Shown: in pieces, positions 27,948-35,619 of the stretch | Numbering within the stretch: position 1 is the first letter of the stretch | Layout of the letters: each line of letters starts with the position of its first letter | Virus record (IMG/VR): IMGVR_UViG_3300031707_001866 | Location: 1-64,000 of that record | DNA: 64,000 nt | Origin: a virus | Strand: one strand, 5' to 3' | Translations under genes and position numbers: made by a program | The notes under the pieces: generated by a model | What the model was told of the DNA's origin: nothing | What the model saw: only the letters and a program-made list of their open reading frames with translations | Database searches by the model: none

Positions 27948-28023
27948 GGGTCGGTGATGTAAAGATGGTGAGCATATTTGGTTGTGACCCAAAAAGTCGG
28001 GTTCGACTCCCGCCGACCCCCCA
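27948..28023 (+). tRNA. tRNA-His (GTG)-like gene with encoded CCA
   Basis: Cloverleaf by eye: 7-bp acceptor (GGGTCGG/CCGACCC), D arm, perfect 5-bp anticodon stem (TTTGG/CCAAA) with loop TTGTGAC giving anticodon GTG at 27984-27986, T loop TTCGACT, C73 and CCA. C73 fits histidine. Two oddities: the T stem has only 4 pairs, and the base before position 1 is T, not the G-1 that histidyl-tRNA synthetase normally needs. Confidence 0.75.
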
Positions 28024-28039
28024 ACCCCGAAAATAAACC

Positions 28040-28068
28040 TTGACAAAAAACACGTGAACTGATATAAT
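28040..28068 (+). promoter_or_regulatory. Sigma-70 promoter after tRNA-His
   Basis: TTGACA, 17 bases, TATAAT, with TGA before the -10. It would drive the small zinc-ribbon genes and the replication region. The sequence from CTGATATAATTAAG on is almost the same as in the promoter at 32.45 kb. Confidence 0.85.
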
Positions 28069-28086
28069 TAAGTTAGAGGAGAATCA

Positions 28087-28230
28087 ATGGCTGACTTTAC
28101 AGTAGACCCAAGAAATTGGGATAGTTGTTGGTGTCCAGTATGTAGTGAAATGGTAACGCCTTTGATTGAGGGTGAAGATATAAAGTTGTATTGTCCTCGG
28201 TGTATGTCGGAACTTTCAAAAGGAGTGTGA
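28087..28230 (+). CDS. Zinc-ribbon micro-protein (47 aa)
   Basis: First gene after a strong promoter, with GAGGAGAA upstream of its ATG. CWCPVC and CPRC (about residues 14-39) make a zinc ribbon with acidic surroundings. Early expression is likely; function unknown. Confidence 0.65.
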   Translation: MADFTVDPRNWDSCWCPVCSEMVTPLIEGEDIKLYCPRCMSELSKGV

Positions 28231-28233
28231 CCT

Positions 28234-28521
28234 ATGGATAGACGGCACAGTATCAGACTTCAGGAAGACATTAACAACGGGACGCATTGGAAGGTTGGCG
28301 ACAAGGGTGGTCATTTTTGTCAGCACTGCGGCTGGGAAATTCGCGGAATCGTTTATAATATGCTTGACCGACACTATTGCGAGCAGTGTTATATTCCGAT
28401 ATTCAATATGGTAAATGTGGGCGGAAGTCTAAATGTAGAAGAGTATAACCTTCTTATAGAAAAGATAGATGGTTTGACGGATTTATTGATAAAATTGGTC
28501 AAAGAATTGGGTAAAAAGTAA
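28234..28521 (+). CDS. Zinc-ribbon protein with C-terminal helix (95 aa)
   Basis: CQHCGWEI and CEQC (about residues 29-50) form a second zinc ribbon in this operon; an amphipathic helix (IEKIDGLTDLLIKLVKELGKK) ends the protein. Starts four bases after the previous stop. Function unknown. Confidence 0.65.
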   Translation: MDRRHSIRLQEDINNGTHWKVGDKGGHFCQHCGWEIRGIVYNMLDRHYCEQCYIPIFNMVNVGGSLNVEEYNLLIEKIDGLTDLLIKLVKELGKK

Positions 28522-28536
28522 ATTGGGGGTGAGTAT

Positions 28537-28668
28537 ATGGCGGAAAAGGTGAAAGTATTGGGAATTAAAAGAGAAAAGGGTTGGCTTTACTTTGTAGACA
28601 AGGACGGCGATGTGTCTAGGGCTAAAAAGGGCAAGACGCCGGAAAAGGAAGCCACAGAAGCGTCATAA
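28537..28668 (+). CDS. Small basic protein (43 aa)
   Basis: ATG after GGGGGTGAG. A short beta hairpin-like start (VKVLGIKREKGWLYFVDKDG) and a lysine-rich end. The stop is followed by a strongly structured non-coding stretch. Unknown. Confidence 0.6.
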   Translation: MAEKVKVLGIKREKGWLYFVDKDGDVSRAKKGKTPEKEATEAS

Positions 28669-28695
28669 ATCGTTTCTAAGGGCATAATAGGGGAT

Positions 28696-28743
28696 GGGGG
28701 TTAGGAATGGGCTATCCGACCGACGAAAGCCCTCCCTACCCCC
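28696..28743 (+). other. Structured GC-rich element between small genes
   Basis: An outer stem (GGGGG plus TTAGG pairing with CCTA plus CCCCC, one bulge) encloses an inner stem GGGCT/AGCCC. It stands in a 110-base gap in an AT-rich genome and is not followed by T's. It may be a terminator variant, RNA stability element or small RNA. Confidence 0.5.
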
Positions 28744-28779
28744 CGAAATATTGACAAAATCGGCTATTTTGGAGGTATT

Positions 28780-29085
28780 ATGGAGCCAGAAATCACTTTA
28801 GGAGCCAAAGTAGTAGTCATAGGGGTAGACAGAGAAGTATATGAGCGCAAGAAAGCCCTTATAGGTAGGATAGGTGTGATTACGCAACAACTTGATGACA
28901 GAATAGAAGTGTGCTTTGATTCTATAGATTATTGTTTCTTTTACGAACGCAATTTATCCTTAGACCTTTCTTTGGCTGAAGATTTCCCGGTGGTTGATAG
29001 AACGACACCAGAAATTAAAATCGCCAAGTATCCGCCAAAAATAAAAAACACTCGAATAAGAAAAAGAAATCCAAAAAGGAGATAA
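28780..29085 (+). CDS. Unknown 101-residue protein with KOW/SH3-like start
   Basis: GGAGGT precedes ATG. The first 60 residues (LGAKVVVIGVDREVYERKK...GRIGVITQQLDDRIEVCFDS) look like a small SH3-like barrel, and the end is very basic (RIRKRNPKRR), so nucleic-acid or protein binding is plausible. No family recognised. Confidence 0.55.
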   Translation: MEPEITLGAKVVVIGVDREVYERKKALIGRIGVITQQLDDRIEVCFDSIDYCFFYERNLSLDLSLAEDFPVVDRTTPEIKIAKYPPKIKNTRIRKRNPKRR

Positions 29086-29086
29086 G

Positions 29087-29863
29087 ATGAATCTAATTCC
29101 TGCATACAATGTCATATCTGACAAGCGACACAGATACTATGTTGATGGTGAGGTTATGTCTTCAGTAACCACAATTACCGGGGTTATAGACAAGTCCCCC
29201 CAATTACAATGGTGGGCTGTTGGGCAGTGTTTAAAGTATATTCAGTTACATTTTAATGAGGTTCAGGATAAGTCCGATGTTAAAAACTTTCTTGCTTTAT
29301 TTGCTAACGCGCAAAGTCATTATAAAGAAGTCGCTAAAGGTGAGGCCGATATTGGAACTGAAATTCACGATGCTATTTTGTTAATGGACACTGGTGGTAA
29401 ACCTGATTTTTCTACAATGTCGGAACCGGCTAAATTAGGGTTCAGTGCTTATTGTGATTGGAGAAAAAAAGTAAACTATAAACCAGTGGCTTCAGAATTA
29501 GCCGTGGCTTCTAAGAAGTATAAATTCGGTGGTAGATTAGATAGTATTGCTTATGCCGAAGACGAATTAAGATTACTGGACTGGAAATCCTCTAAGGCTA
29601 TTTATGCGGAATACTGGCTGCAAGTGGCCGGGGGATACTACCAGGGGTTAAGAGAAACCTATCCGGTTCAATCAAACCCGGAACTAGAAAAACTAAAAGG
29701 TATTCAGATTATAAGATTCGGTAAGGTAGATGGGGAGTTTGAACCAAGCCCGGTGATGCCAATTGAACAAGCCAAAGCACTACTTCCAGTATTCTTGGCC
29801 TGCCAGACTGTTTTGAATTGGAAGAAGGAGAATGACAAATATGAGAAGAAAGTTTCTGGTTAA
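29087..29863 (+). CDS. RecB/Cas4-like PD-(D/E)XK exonuclease
   Basis: 258 residues with the nuclease core in order: H94 in GTEIHDAI, E137 in ASELAV, D152 in GGRLDSI, D165-x-K167 in LLDWKSSK, and the downstream Y/Q motif AEYWLQVAGGYY. This matches phage RecB-type nucleases that process DNA ends in recombination or repair. The downstream OB-fold protein and the RuvB-like helicase suggest a phage recombination pathway. Confidence 0.75.
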   Translation: MNLIPAYNVISDKRHRYYVDGEVMSSVTTITGVIDKSPQLQWWAVGQCLKYIQLHFNEVQDKSDVKNFLALFANAQSHYKEVAKGEADIGTEIHDAILLMDTGGKPDFSTMSEPAKLGFSAYCDWRKKVNYKPVASELAVASKKYKFGGRLDSIAYAEDELRLLDWKSSKAIYAEYWLQVAGGYYQGLRETYPVQSNPELEKLKGIQIIRFGKVDGEFEPSPVMPIEQAKALLPVFLACQTVLNWKKENDKYEKKVSG

Positions 29864-30053
29864 AGGAAGATACGCAGTTGAAAAAATAAAATATGGAGAC
29901 GGTATTGGTTGTTGTCTTTGGTATATTATAGATAAAAAAACACCCGATACGGGACTGTGTTGGGATTTTTCTTACAAAGATTTGGATACAATTCTATACT
30001 TGTTGAGAAAGTTGAAAGAAATAAAGCCCACAGAATTTAAAGACGAGGCGTAA
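29841..30053 (+). CDS. Small protein of unknown function (70 aa)
   Basis: Overlaps the end of the nuclease gene. Two ATGs are in frame; the second is chosen because AAGGAG is 10 bases from it but only one from the first. Basic start, aromatic centre, helical end. Unknown. Confidence 0.55.
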   Translation: MRRKFLVKGRYAVEKIKYGDGIGCCLWYIIDKKTPDTGLCWDFSYKDLDTILYLLRKLKEIKPTEFKDEA

Positions 30054-30054
30054 A

Positions 30055-30612
30055 ATGAAAAAAGAAAGACAGATGGGTTTATTGAAAAAAAGAGTGCTGG
30101 CAATTAGCGGTGAAATAAACGCAGAGTTAGTAAGTGACCTTAATATAGCAATTATAGAATTAAATGATAAAAGTAAAACAGTCCCAATAATAATTTCAAT
30201 TACTACTCCCGGGGGAGACATTGACTGCGGATTAGGTATTTATGATACTTTAAAAGTTAGCCAAGCACCTATTTACACTGTAGCGGTAGGTCAAGTTATG
30301 AGTATGGGGGTTCCAATTTTTTGCGCCGGGGCTAAAAGATACTCTTTAGAGCACACTTACTTTTTAATCCATCCATCTACACTTTCAGTGATAGACTCAA
30401 CTACTGCCGATTTAGAGGACAATGTTAAATATATGAAAGAGCAAAATGTTATTTTGGATAAAATAATCGCGGACAACTCTAAATTATCTTTAACCAAAAT
30501 AGACCAGTTTAATAAACACCAAACATTTTTTAGTGCTAAATTTGCTTTAGAATATGGAATAGTAAATCAACCTTTATTGAATAAAAAAGAGTTTTGGAGG
30601 TTGTTTAAATGA
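30055..30612 (+). CDS. ClpP-like serine protease, cytoplasmic
   Basis: 185 residues with ClpP landmarks: ITTPGGDIDCGLGIYDTL, nucleophile S83 in GQVMSMGV and H106 in FLIHPST. The third residue is not obvious: where ClpP has Asp the sequence reads DQFNKHQTF, so activity may be altered. Phage ClpP-like proteins are commonly head proteases, but here the gene lies far from the head operon, among DNA-metabolism genes, so host-protein turnover is possible. Confidence 0.75.
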   Translation: MKKERQMGLLKKRVLAISGEINAELVSDLNIAIIELNDKSKTVPIIISITTPGGDIDCGLGIYDTLKVSQAPIYTVAVGQVMSMGVPIFCAGAKRYSLEHTYFLIHPSTLSVIDSTTADLEDNVKYMKEQNVILDKIIADNSKLSLTKIDQFNKHQTFFSAKFALEYGIVNQPLLNKKEFWRLFK

Positions 30613-31169
30613 TTGCGGAGTTTAAAGGGTGGCCTAAAATAGCTAGACTGAACCGCGAAGTAATCGTGAGCGAAAAATTGGACGGGACATCAGTCGTTCT
30701 TTGTATTACAGAAGACGGGCACATTCACGCCGGAAGCAGAAACAGATGGCTATGGAGTTCCACTGACGACAAAATTTGTAATGACCATCACGGTTTCGCC
30801 CAGTGGGTTAGAACTAATAAAGACGAATTGATGACACTTGGGGTCGGCTACCATAATGGGGAATGGATGGGTCAAGGAATACAACGTAATTATGGACTAA
30901 AAGAAAAACGGTTTTACTTATTCAATACAGCCAAATGGACAGACGACGCAGTGAGACCAAAATGTTGCCACGTCGTTCCAATTCTATACCGAGGTTTATT
31001 TGACACGGTAGAAATCAGAAGGGCATTGCAATATTTAGCATTTGATGGCAGTTGGGCAGTTCCTAATTTTATGAACCCAGAGGGAATAGTGGTATTTCAC
31101 ACTCATTCAGGTTCAATGTTCAAGGTGACTATAAAAAACGATACAAAAGGCAAAGGAGAAAACAAATGA
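30609..31169 (+). CDS. RNA ligase / nucleotidyltransferase (Rnl2-like)
   Basis: Motif I KLDGTS with adenylated lysine K23, a candidate motif with NGEWMGQGI, EGIVVF (motif IV) and FKVTIKND (motif V) give the order of ATP-dependent polynucleotide ligases. It is short (186 aa) and lacks an OB domain, like small RNA-repair ligases. It may reseal tRNAs cut by host anticodon nucleases; the tRNA genes in this phage make that reasonable. Start overlaps the ClpP-like stop. Confidence 0.75.
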   Translation: MIAEFKGWPKIARLNREVIVSEKLDGTSVVLCITEDGHIHAGSRNRWLWSSTDDKICNDHHGFAQWVRTNKDELMTLGVGYHNGEWMGQGIQRNYGLKEKRFYLFNTAKWTDDAVRPKCCHVVPILYRGLFDTVEIRRALQYLAFDGSWAVPNFMNPEGIVVFHTHSGSMFKVTIKNDTKGKGENK

Positions 31170-31462
31170 GAAATAAAAGAAGAGCCATTAATAAATTAGT
31201 AAGGTTGCTAAAAGAAGATTCTACACCGAGACCCTGGCCTTATGAACCAAAAACCCCTATCCAACTCTGGGCTATTAGCGACCGTGTTTTGGTAAGATGG
31301 GAAGCAAAGCCGCGTAAGTATGAATTTAAGCATCTAATTATCAGCGAGTTCGTGCATAAAAATACACAGGGAGACTCAATATGGGGTGCTTATGATAGAG
31401 AGGCTGGGTCTACTTTCATTTTTAACACAAAACAATGCGTAAAAATTGGGGTAATTAGATGA
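31166..31462 (+). CDS. Unknown basic protein (98 aa)
   Basis: Overlaps the ligase stop by four bases and its own stop overlaps the next start. Basic N-terminal helix, then a beta-rich domain (QLWAISDRVLVRWEAKP). No family recognised. Confidence 0.55.
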   Translation: MRNKRRAINKLVRLLKEDSTPRPWPYEPKTPIQLWAISDRVLVRWEAKPRKYEFKHLIISEFVHKNTQGDSIWGAYDREAGSTFIFNTKQCVKIGVIR

Positions 31463-31749
31463 GGTTGGTAAATATTAGAATACTGTTAACATTAATTTTA
31501 AAATGGGGGCGTTCTTCTTTGGACGAGGGGCTTCGAGTTTTGGTCTGGGTAATATGCTGGAGTTTATTTGAGAAAATGCTGCTAGACACCTCAATTGAGA
31601 TTAGACTGCTGGTGCTGCTTGGAATATTAATCCTTTTACAAAGGAACTTTTTACGATATTTACAGGCGCACAAAAAACCCGGAAGAAAGCGCAAGACTGC
31701 TGCTGAAAAAGTAATCGAGGAGATTAAAAATGAGCCGACTAACCTTTAA
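31459..31749 (+). CDS. Membrane protein with two helices (96 aa)
   Basis: Two hydrophobic segments (about residues 24-38 and 48-62) separated by a short loop; the C-terminus is very basic (KKPGRKRKTAAEK) and probably cytoplasmic. Overlaps both neighbours. Unknown role. Confidence 0.55.
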   Translation: MRLVNIRILLTLILKWGRSSLDEGLRVLVWVICWSLFEKMLLDTSIEIRLLVLLGILILLQRNFLRYLQAHKKPGRKRKTAAEKVIEEIKNEPTNL

Positions 31750-31882
31750 AGGAACCGTTTGTGCAGATGCCTGGAGTTATGTTGTCACCGACTCAGAAGG
31801 TCACAACTTAGACGATATGAATGGTGTACTAAAAAATTTAGAAGGCAAAGAAGTATTTGTTATAATTGAGGTAGTGGAATGA
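31730..31882 (+). CDS. Small protein of unknown function (50 aa)
   Basis: ATG lies inside the end of the preceding gene, 12 bases after GAGGAG; the stop overlaps the next ATG (ATGA). Beta-rich, acidic (FKGTVCADAWSYVVTD...VFVIIEVVE). Unknown. Confidence 0.55.
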   Translation: MSRLTFKGTVCADAWSYVVTDSEGHNLDDMNGVLKNLEGKEVFVIIEVVE

Positions 31883-32214
31883 TAAAATCAGAAATAAACA
31901 AACTTGATAAGATATGGTCACTAATTATACGCAAACGCGGAAGATGCGAAAAGTGTGGAAGAAGAAATGCACTACAGGGAGCCCATATCTTTTCACGCAG
32001 GCTCAAGTCTACCCGATACAACTTGAATAACGGTGTCTGTTTATGCGCCGGTTGTCATAGATTTTGGGCGCATCAGAACCCAGTTGAGTTTACTGACTTC
32101 GTTACAAAGTTAAAGGGCGAAAAAGTTATGAATGAGCTCAGGAGTCTTAGCCAGAAGAAGATTAAACTATTCTACGATGAAGTAAAAGCAAGTTTAGAAA
32201 AGGAGTTAAAATAA
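31879..32214 (+). CDS. NinG-like HNH nuclease
   Basis: 111 residues: CEKCGRRN...LQGAHIFSRR...RYNLNNGVCLCAGCHRFWAHQNP is the HNH/zinc core of NinG (Rap)-type recombination nucleases, which cut branched DNA in phage recombination. C-terminal helical tail. Together with the RecB-like and RuvB-like proteins it suggests junction processing. Confidence 0.75.
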   Translation: MIKSEINKLDKIWSLIIRKRGRCEKCGRRNALQGAHIFSRRLKSTRYNLNNGVCLCAGCHRFWAHQNPVEFTDFVTKLKGEKVMNELRSLSQKKIKLFYDEVKASLEKELK

Positions 32215-32442
32215 ATGGGAAGACCGAGATGCACTTTTCCAAATGTATACGATACACCAGAAGAAGAACTTAAAAAAGCAAAAGTAAGCACGCGTGGCAA
32301 AGCCATAAAATTAATAACATTAGACGAAGTATACGACAGATGGCTGTGGTTCATACGAATAAAATCTGTACTGGGTATAGTTTATACTTTTGGAGACTTT
32401 GCTAAATATCAGTATGAAAAGAAAAATTATAAAATAGTGTAA
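32215..32442 (+). CDS. Small protein of unknown function (75 aa)
   Basis: Starts at the base after the HNH stop. Basic, with a helix (TLDEVYDRWLWFIRIKSVLG). Ends just before a strong promoter. Unknown. Confidence 0.5.
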   Translation: MGRPRCTFPNVYDTPEEELKKAKVSTRGKAIKLITLDEVYDRWLWFIRIKSVLGIVYTFGDFAKYQYEKKNYKIV

Positions 32443-32451
32443 AAATAACAC

Positions 32452-32480
32452 TTGACAAACTCTGGGGAAACTGATATAAT
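32452..32480 (+). promoter_or_regulatory. Sigma-70 promoter before membrane ClpP
   Basis: TTGACA, 17 bases, TATAAT with TGA before the -10. The following leader is about 60 bases, purine-rich, and contains a very short reading frame (ATGTGTTGA) before the real start. Confidence 0.85.
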
Positions 32481-32543
32481 TAAGGTAGAAGGGGAGAAAA
32501 GACGCCCGGTGAAATTAAATGTGTTGAAAGGAAGGTTAGGCGA

Positions 32544-33197
32544 ATGAAAGTAATTAAAGAGTTACTTAATAGATACTTACCCGTTTTTATTGTAATCGCT
32601 CTTGTCTCATTAGCACTTTTCTATATCCCCATAAAAGCGGACAGTGGTGTTTCAAAAGAAGTTTACATTATTGGTGCAATAGACCAACGAACTGCTCTTC
32701 GGGTTATTGGGGAATTGACGGCTGCTGATAAAACTCCGGGGGACATTACTTTATTAATAGATTCCGGCGGAGGGGGTGTGGCGGAAGGGTTTTTAATTAT
32801 TGACACTATGAGAGTATGTAATAATGACATAAAGACTGTGGTATTGACTGAGGCTTGCTCAATGGCCGCAGTTGTGGCCTCGGCAGGAACTCCTGGCAAA
32901 CGTTACGCTTATCCTCATTCCATTCTACTTCTTCATCAAATGGGAATGACTTATCTTGAGGGACAAAATGTAGACAAATGGTATAAAATGATAGAAATAA
33001 TCAGCAAAATAGAGAAACAATTATGCGAAGAGATTGCAAAAAATACAGGGCACTCGTCATTAGAAATAAGACAGTCAATAAAAGAAGATATGTGGATGAC
33101 CGCCCTAGAAGCACGGAATTATGGTCTTATTGATATAATAATTGAAAGGCCAATTCCCGTTGAACGAAGAGATTGGGATAACGACACAAACAAATAA
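32544..33197 (+). CDS. Membrane-anchored ClpP/SppA-like serine protease
   Basis: Residues 11-31 form one transmembrane or signal-anchor helix (VFIVIALVSLALFYIPI), followed by a full ClpP fold: LLIDSGGGGVAEGF, nucleophile S106 in EACSMAAV, H131 in LLHQMG and D182 in KEDMWMTALEARNYGLID. Unlike its paralogue at 30 kb it keeps the complete triad. By the positive-inside rule the short basic N-terminus is inside, so the protease domain should be outside the cytoplasmic membrane, as in SppA. Targets could be membrane or signal peptides, or host defence proteins at the membrane. Its own promoter implies early, separate control. Confidence 0.75.
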   Translation: MKVIKELLNRYLPVFIVIALVSLALFYIPIKADSGVSKEVYIIGAIDQRTALRVIGELTAADKTPGDITLLIDSGGGGVAEGFLIIDTMRVCNNDIKTVVLTEACSMAAVVASAGTPGKRYAYPHSILLLHQMGMTYLEGQNVDKWYKMIEIISKIEKQLCEEIAKNTGHSSLEIRQSIKEDMWMTALEARNYGLIDIIIERPIPVERRDWDNDTNK

Positions 33198-33212
33198 AAG
33201 GAGGAAAGTAAG

Positions 33213-33587
33213 ATGAACATTTTTGGAAAGAAAGATGGCCGCGGCGTAGGATTAAAGGAACTTAGGGCAGGTTTGTTTGGCGAATTTGAGAAATGGTGCG
33301 AGGAACGTGGGATAGACACATCAGTATTCAGTAATGACATTTGGGCTATTGTGGTGATGTTTAACTTGCTTACCCAGTGTAATAGTGAAAGACAGCAAAC
33401 CGCAGAAGCCAAGAAAAAGGAAGAAGAAATTGCTAAACTTATTAACCGCTATACGGATACGCTGACTTTAGAAGAAGTCGCTGAGTTAAAAACAAAGACC
33501 GAAACAAGATACGCTGAAATAAAATTAGCTAAAGAAAAGGCTGAGGCGGAAGCAAAAAGTAAACCGCAAACGCCGGGGGTAAAATAA
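33213..33587 (+). CDS. Helical charged protein (124 aa)
   Basis: AAAGGAGGAAAG precedes the ATG. The first 60 residues are globular (LRAGLFGEFEKWCEERGID); the remainder is a long charged helix ending in a proline-rich tail. Its position just after membrane ClpP might make it a partner. Unknown. Confidence 0.55.
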   Translation: MNIFGKKDGRGVGLKELRAGLFGEFEKWCEERGIDTSVFSNDIWAIVVMFNLLTQCNSERQQTAEAKKKEEEIAKLINRYTDTLTLEEVAELKTKTETRYAEIKLAKEKAEAEAKSKPQTPGVK

Positions 33588-33733
33588 TGATTAGGTTGGG
33601 GCAAACTATTGAAATAGACGGAAGATATTTTTATGTTTCGGAAATTCTTTCCAGGGGAAGAATACGCTTAAAAGAGGATTTAACTGAGGCAAAGATAGTT
33701 AAAAAAACGGAGGCAAAAACCAATGAAGGTTAA
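33587..33733 (+). CDS. Small beta-rich protein (48 aa)
   Basis: Starts at the last base of the previous stop (TAATG) and overlaps the next gene by 11 bases. GQTIEIDGRYFYVSEILSRG suggests a compact barrel. Unknown. Confidence 0.5.
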   Translation: MIRLGQTIEIDGRYFYVSEILSRGRIRLKEDLTEAKIVKKTEAKTNEG

Positions 33734-34619
33734 GAGTTTAAAAGAGTTATATGATGTTATTAAAAATGGTTCTTTTGAGATTGAAGAAGACACAATATCA
33801 ATAGACAACTGCGAGGTCGGCTTTATTGGCGAAGCCAAAACAAAATCAGGCGAAACTGATGGGCGTCCCTGGTCATTTAGACAGCAATTTCTAGTGGTTA
33901 AGCAAGGCGAACTTTCTGTTGGTGTAAATGTTTCCGAAGAATACGGCAAAGAAATAAAGGGTGCAATAACTTCTATTTCTAAAGCCAAAGTTCAGACGTA
34001 TAAAAAAGATGGGGAAGACAAGGTTTCTTTACAGGTAAAAAAAGGCAACTTTACAATTACTAAAATGCCGGAAAAACCGCAAACACCAATCGCACAAAAA
34101 GGTTCCGGGGCTACTTCAGGAGAACCGGTTGACCCGAATGTTTGGACAAATAAGGAAATTCGTAAGGCTAGGGAGAAGGCGTTGGGTTGTGCATTAGCTT
34201 ATTTAGGGTTAGGGCTTGCTGAGGGAACAGGCATACCTAGAGAAAAAGTGATTGAAACCGCTAAATATTTTGAAAACTATCTTTACATAATAGAGGGTAG
34301 TGAACCAATTAAAGAAACGCCAAAGGCCGAACCGCCCAAAGAAGAAAAGAAGTCGACACCTAGTCAGCCTCCAGTGGCTAAAGAAAAAATCAGGACATCC
34401 CCGACAGAAGAATTTGTTTTAGACGAACCTATTCAGACCCAAGTGGATAAACTGGCGGCGGAATTAATTCAAAAAGAAATAATTGCCGATTGGTCTACTT
34501 GGCTAGAGATATTAAAGAAATTTGGCTGTAAGACCTATAAAGCGTATATTGACTCTGACGTGACAACTAAAGGTAAGATTTACGCTGAATTAATGGTGCT
34601 GAAAAATCAAGGTAAATAG
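33723..34619 (+). CDS. OB-fold single-strand DNA-binding protein candidate
   Basis: 298 residues in three parts: an N-terminal OB-like domain (about 1-115; ISIDNCEVGFIGEAKT...WSFRQQFLVV...ITSISKAKVQTYKK), a helical domain (about 140-190), a proline/lysine-rich linker, and a small C-terminal helical domain. The fold pattern and its place among nuclease genes suggest an SSB or recombination mediator. I do not recognise a named family. Confidence 0.5.
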   Translation: MKVKSLKELYDVIKNGSFEIEEDTISIDNCEVGFIGEAKTKSGETDGRPWSFRQQFLVVKQGELSVGVNVSEEYGKEIKGAITSISKAKVQTYKKDGEDKVSLQVKKGNFTITKMPEKPQTPIAQKGSGATSGEPVDPNVWTNKEIRKAREKALGCALAYLGLGLAEGTGIPREKVIETAKYFENYLYIIEGSEPIKETPKAEPPKEEKKSTPSQPPVAKEKIRTSPTEEFVLDEPIQTQVDKLAAELIQKEIIADWSTWLEILKKFGCKTYKAYIDSDVTTKGKIYAELMVLKNQGK

Positions 34620-34627
34620 GGGGCTTT

Positions 34628-34903
34628 GTGGCCGAGGACAAGAATAAAAGCGAGAAACATTTCGACCTCTTTATCAGTAAAGACATTGGAACAGTCACGG
34701 TATATTCAAAACAAAACTATACTGATGAGGAATTACAGATATTTGACGCTCTTTTGAATGTTATTTCGGCGATAATTGCAATACGCCGCGAGAGCAGACA
34801 ATTAGGGTGTATGTTGGTGGATTCAATAGCCGAAACACTAAGGAATTATTACGAGTTTTATCAATTGCTAAAGGGAGGAAAAGGTGGTGGAACCAAAATT
34901 TAA
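34628..34903 (+). CDS. Unknown helical protein (91 aa)
   Basis: GTG start eight bases after the previous stop. Acidic N-terminus, helical C-terminus, ending in a glycine-rich GGKGGGTKI. The end overlaps the next gene by 20 bases. Unknown. Confidence 0.5.
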   Translation: MAEDKNKSEKHFDLFISKDIGTVTVYSKQNYTDEELQIFDALLNVISAIIAIRRESRQLGCMLVDSIAETLRNYYEFYQLLKGGKGGGTKI

Positions 34904-35603
34904 ATGTGGGGATAGGGTTGAAATAATCGCATTAGAACCCCCCATCGAAGGGGCGGTTTACTCGGACGGGTATTTAAATTCAGCGGGTAAATTCGGGATA
35001 ATAGAGAGACTTATAGGTAATGGGGATTATCTTGTCTCAGTAGCAATAGATGGCGGGATGTATACATTTGATTATTCAGAAAATTGTTTAAAATTAATTA
35101 AGATAAAACAAAAGACTCACGAGAACTGTTTAAAAGACACAAACCCAAAAGACGCTATCGGAGTAACCAAGATTCCGTTTCATTTATGGCCTGAGACTGC
35201 TTCTATTTACGGTGCTCTGGGGTTTTTAGATGGTATGCTCAAGTATGGAAGGTCTAATTGGCGTAGTGCCGGGGTAAGGGTTTCGGTTTATTATGACGCT
35301 TGCAGAAGGCATTTAAATGCCTATTTTGAAGGAGAAGAAAACACCCCCGATACCGGACTTCCGCATTTGGCTTGTGCTCTAGCCTGCATAGCAATTTTAA
35401 TTGACGCCAAAGCCGCCGGAAAATTAGTTGATGATAGAATGTATAAAGGGGGCTATCATAAATTACTTGAAGAGATGACCCCGCACGTCAAACGACTAAA
35501 GGAATTACATAAAGACAAGAACCCTAAACATTGGACTATACAAGACAACGAAGAAAATAAATCGCGCGTGGATATGGACGACAATAACTATAAACAGCTT
35601 TAG
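34884..35603 (+). CDS. MazZ-like dATP/dGTP diphosphohydrolase (DUF5664 type)
   Basis: After an N-terminal small barrel (about 1-75) comes the phage all-alpha NTP pyrophosphohydrolase domain with TNPKDAIGVTKIPFHLWP, YGALGFLDGMLKYGRSNWR, YYDACRRHLNAYFEGE and LPHLACALACIAIL; the E, D and H residues there bind metal. Members remove pyrophosphate from dATP or dGTP. In 2-aminoadenine (Z) phages MazZ works with PurZ to feed base Z synthesis; I see no PurZ gene here, so general dNTP pool control is as likely. Confidence 0.75.
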   Translation: MVEPKFKCGDRVEIIALEPPIEGAVYSDGYLNSAGKFGIIERLIGNGDYLVSVAIDGGMYTFDYSENCLKLIKIKQKTHENCLKDTNPKDAIGVTKIPFHLWPETASIYGALGFLDGMLKYGRSNWRSAGVRVSVYYDACRRHLNAYFEGEENTPDTGLPHLACALACIAILIDAKAAGKLVDDRMYKGGYHKLLEEMTPHVKRLKELHKDKNPKHWTIQDNEENKSRVDMDDNNYKQL

Positions 35604-35619
35604 AATATCGGAGAAATAA

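Noticed and set aside
28751-28781. TTGACA followed by TATTAT before the gene at 28780
   Set aside because: Spacing is 19 bases and the would-be -10 overlaps the start codon, so no leader could form.
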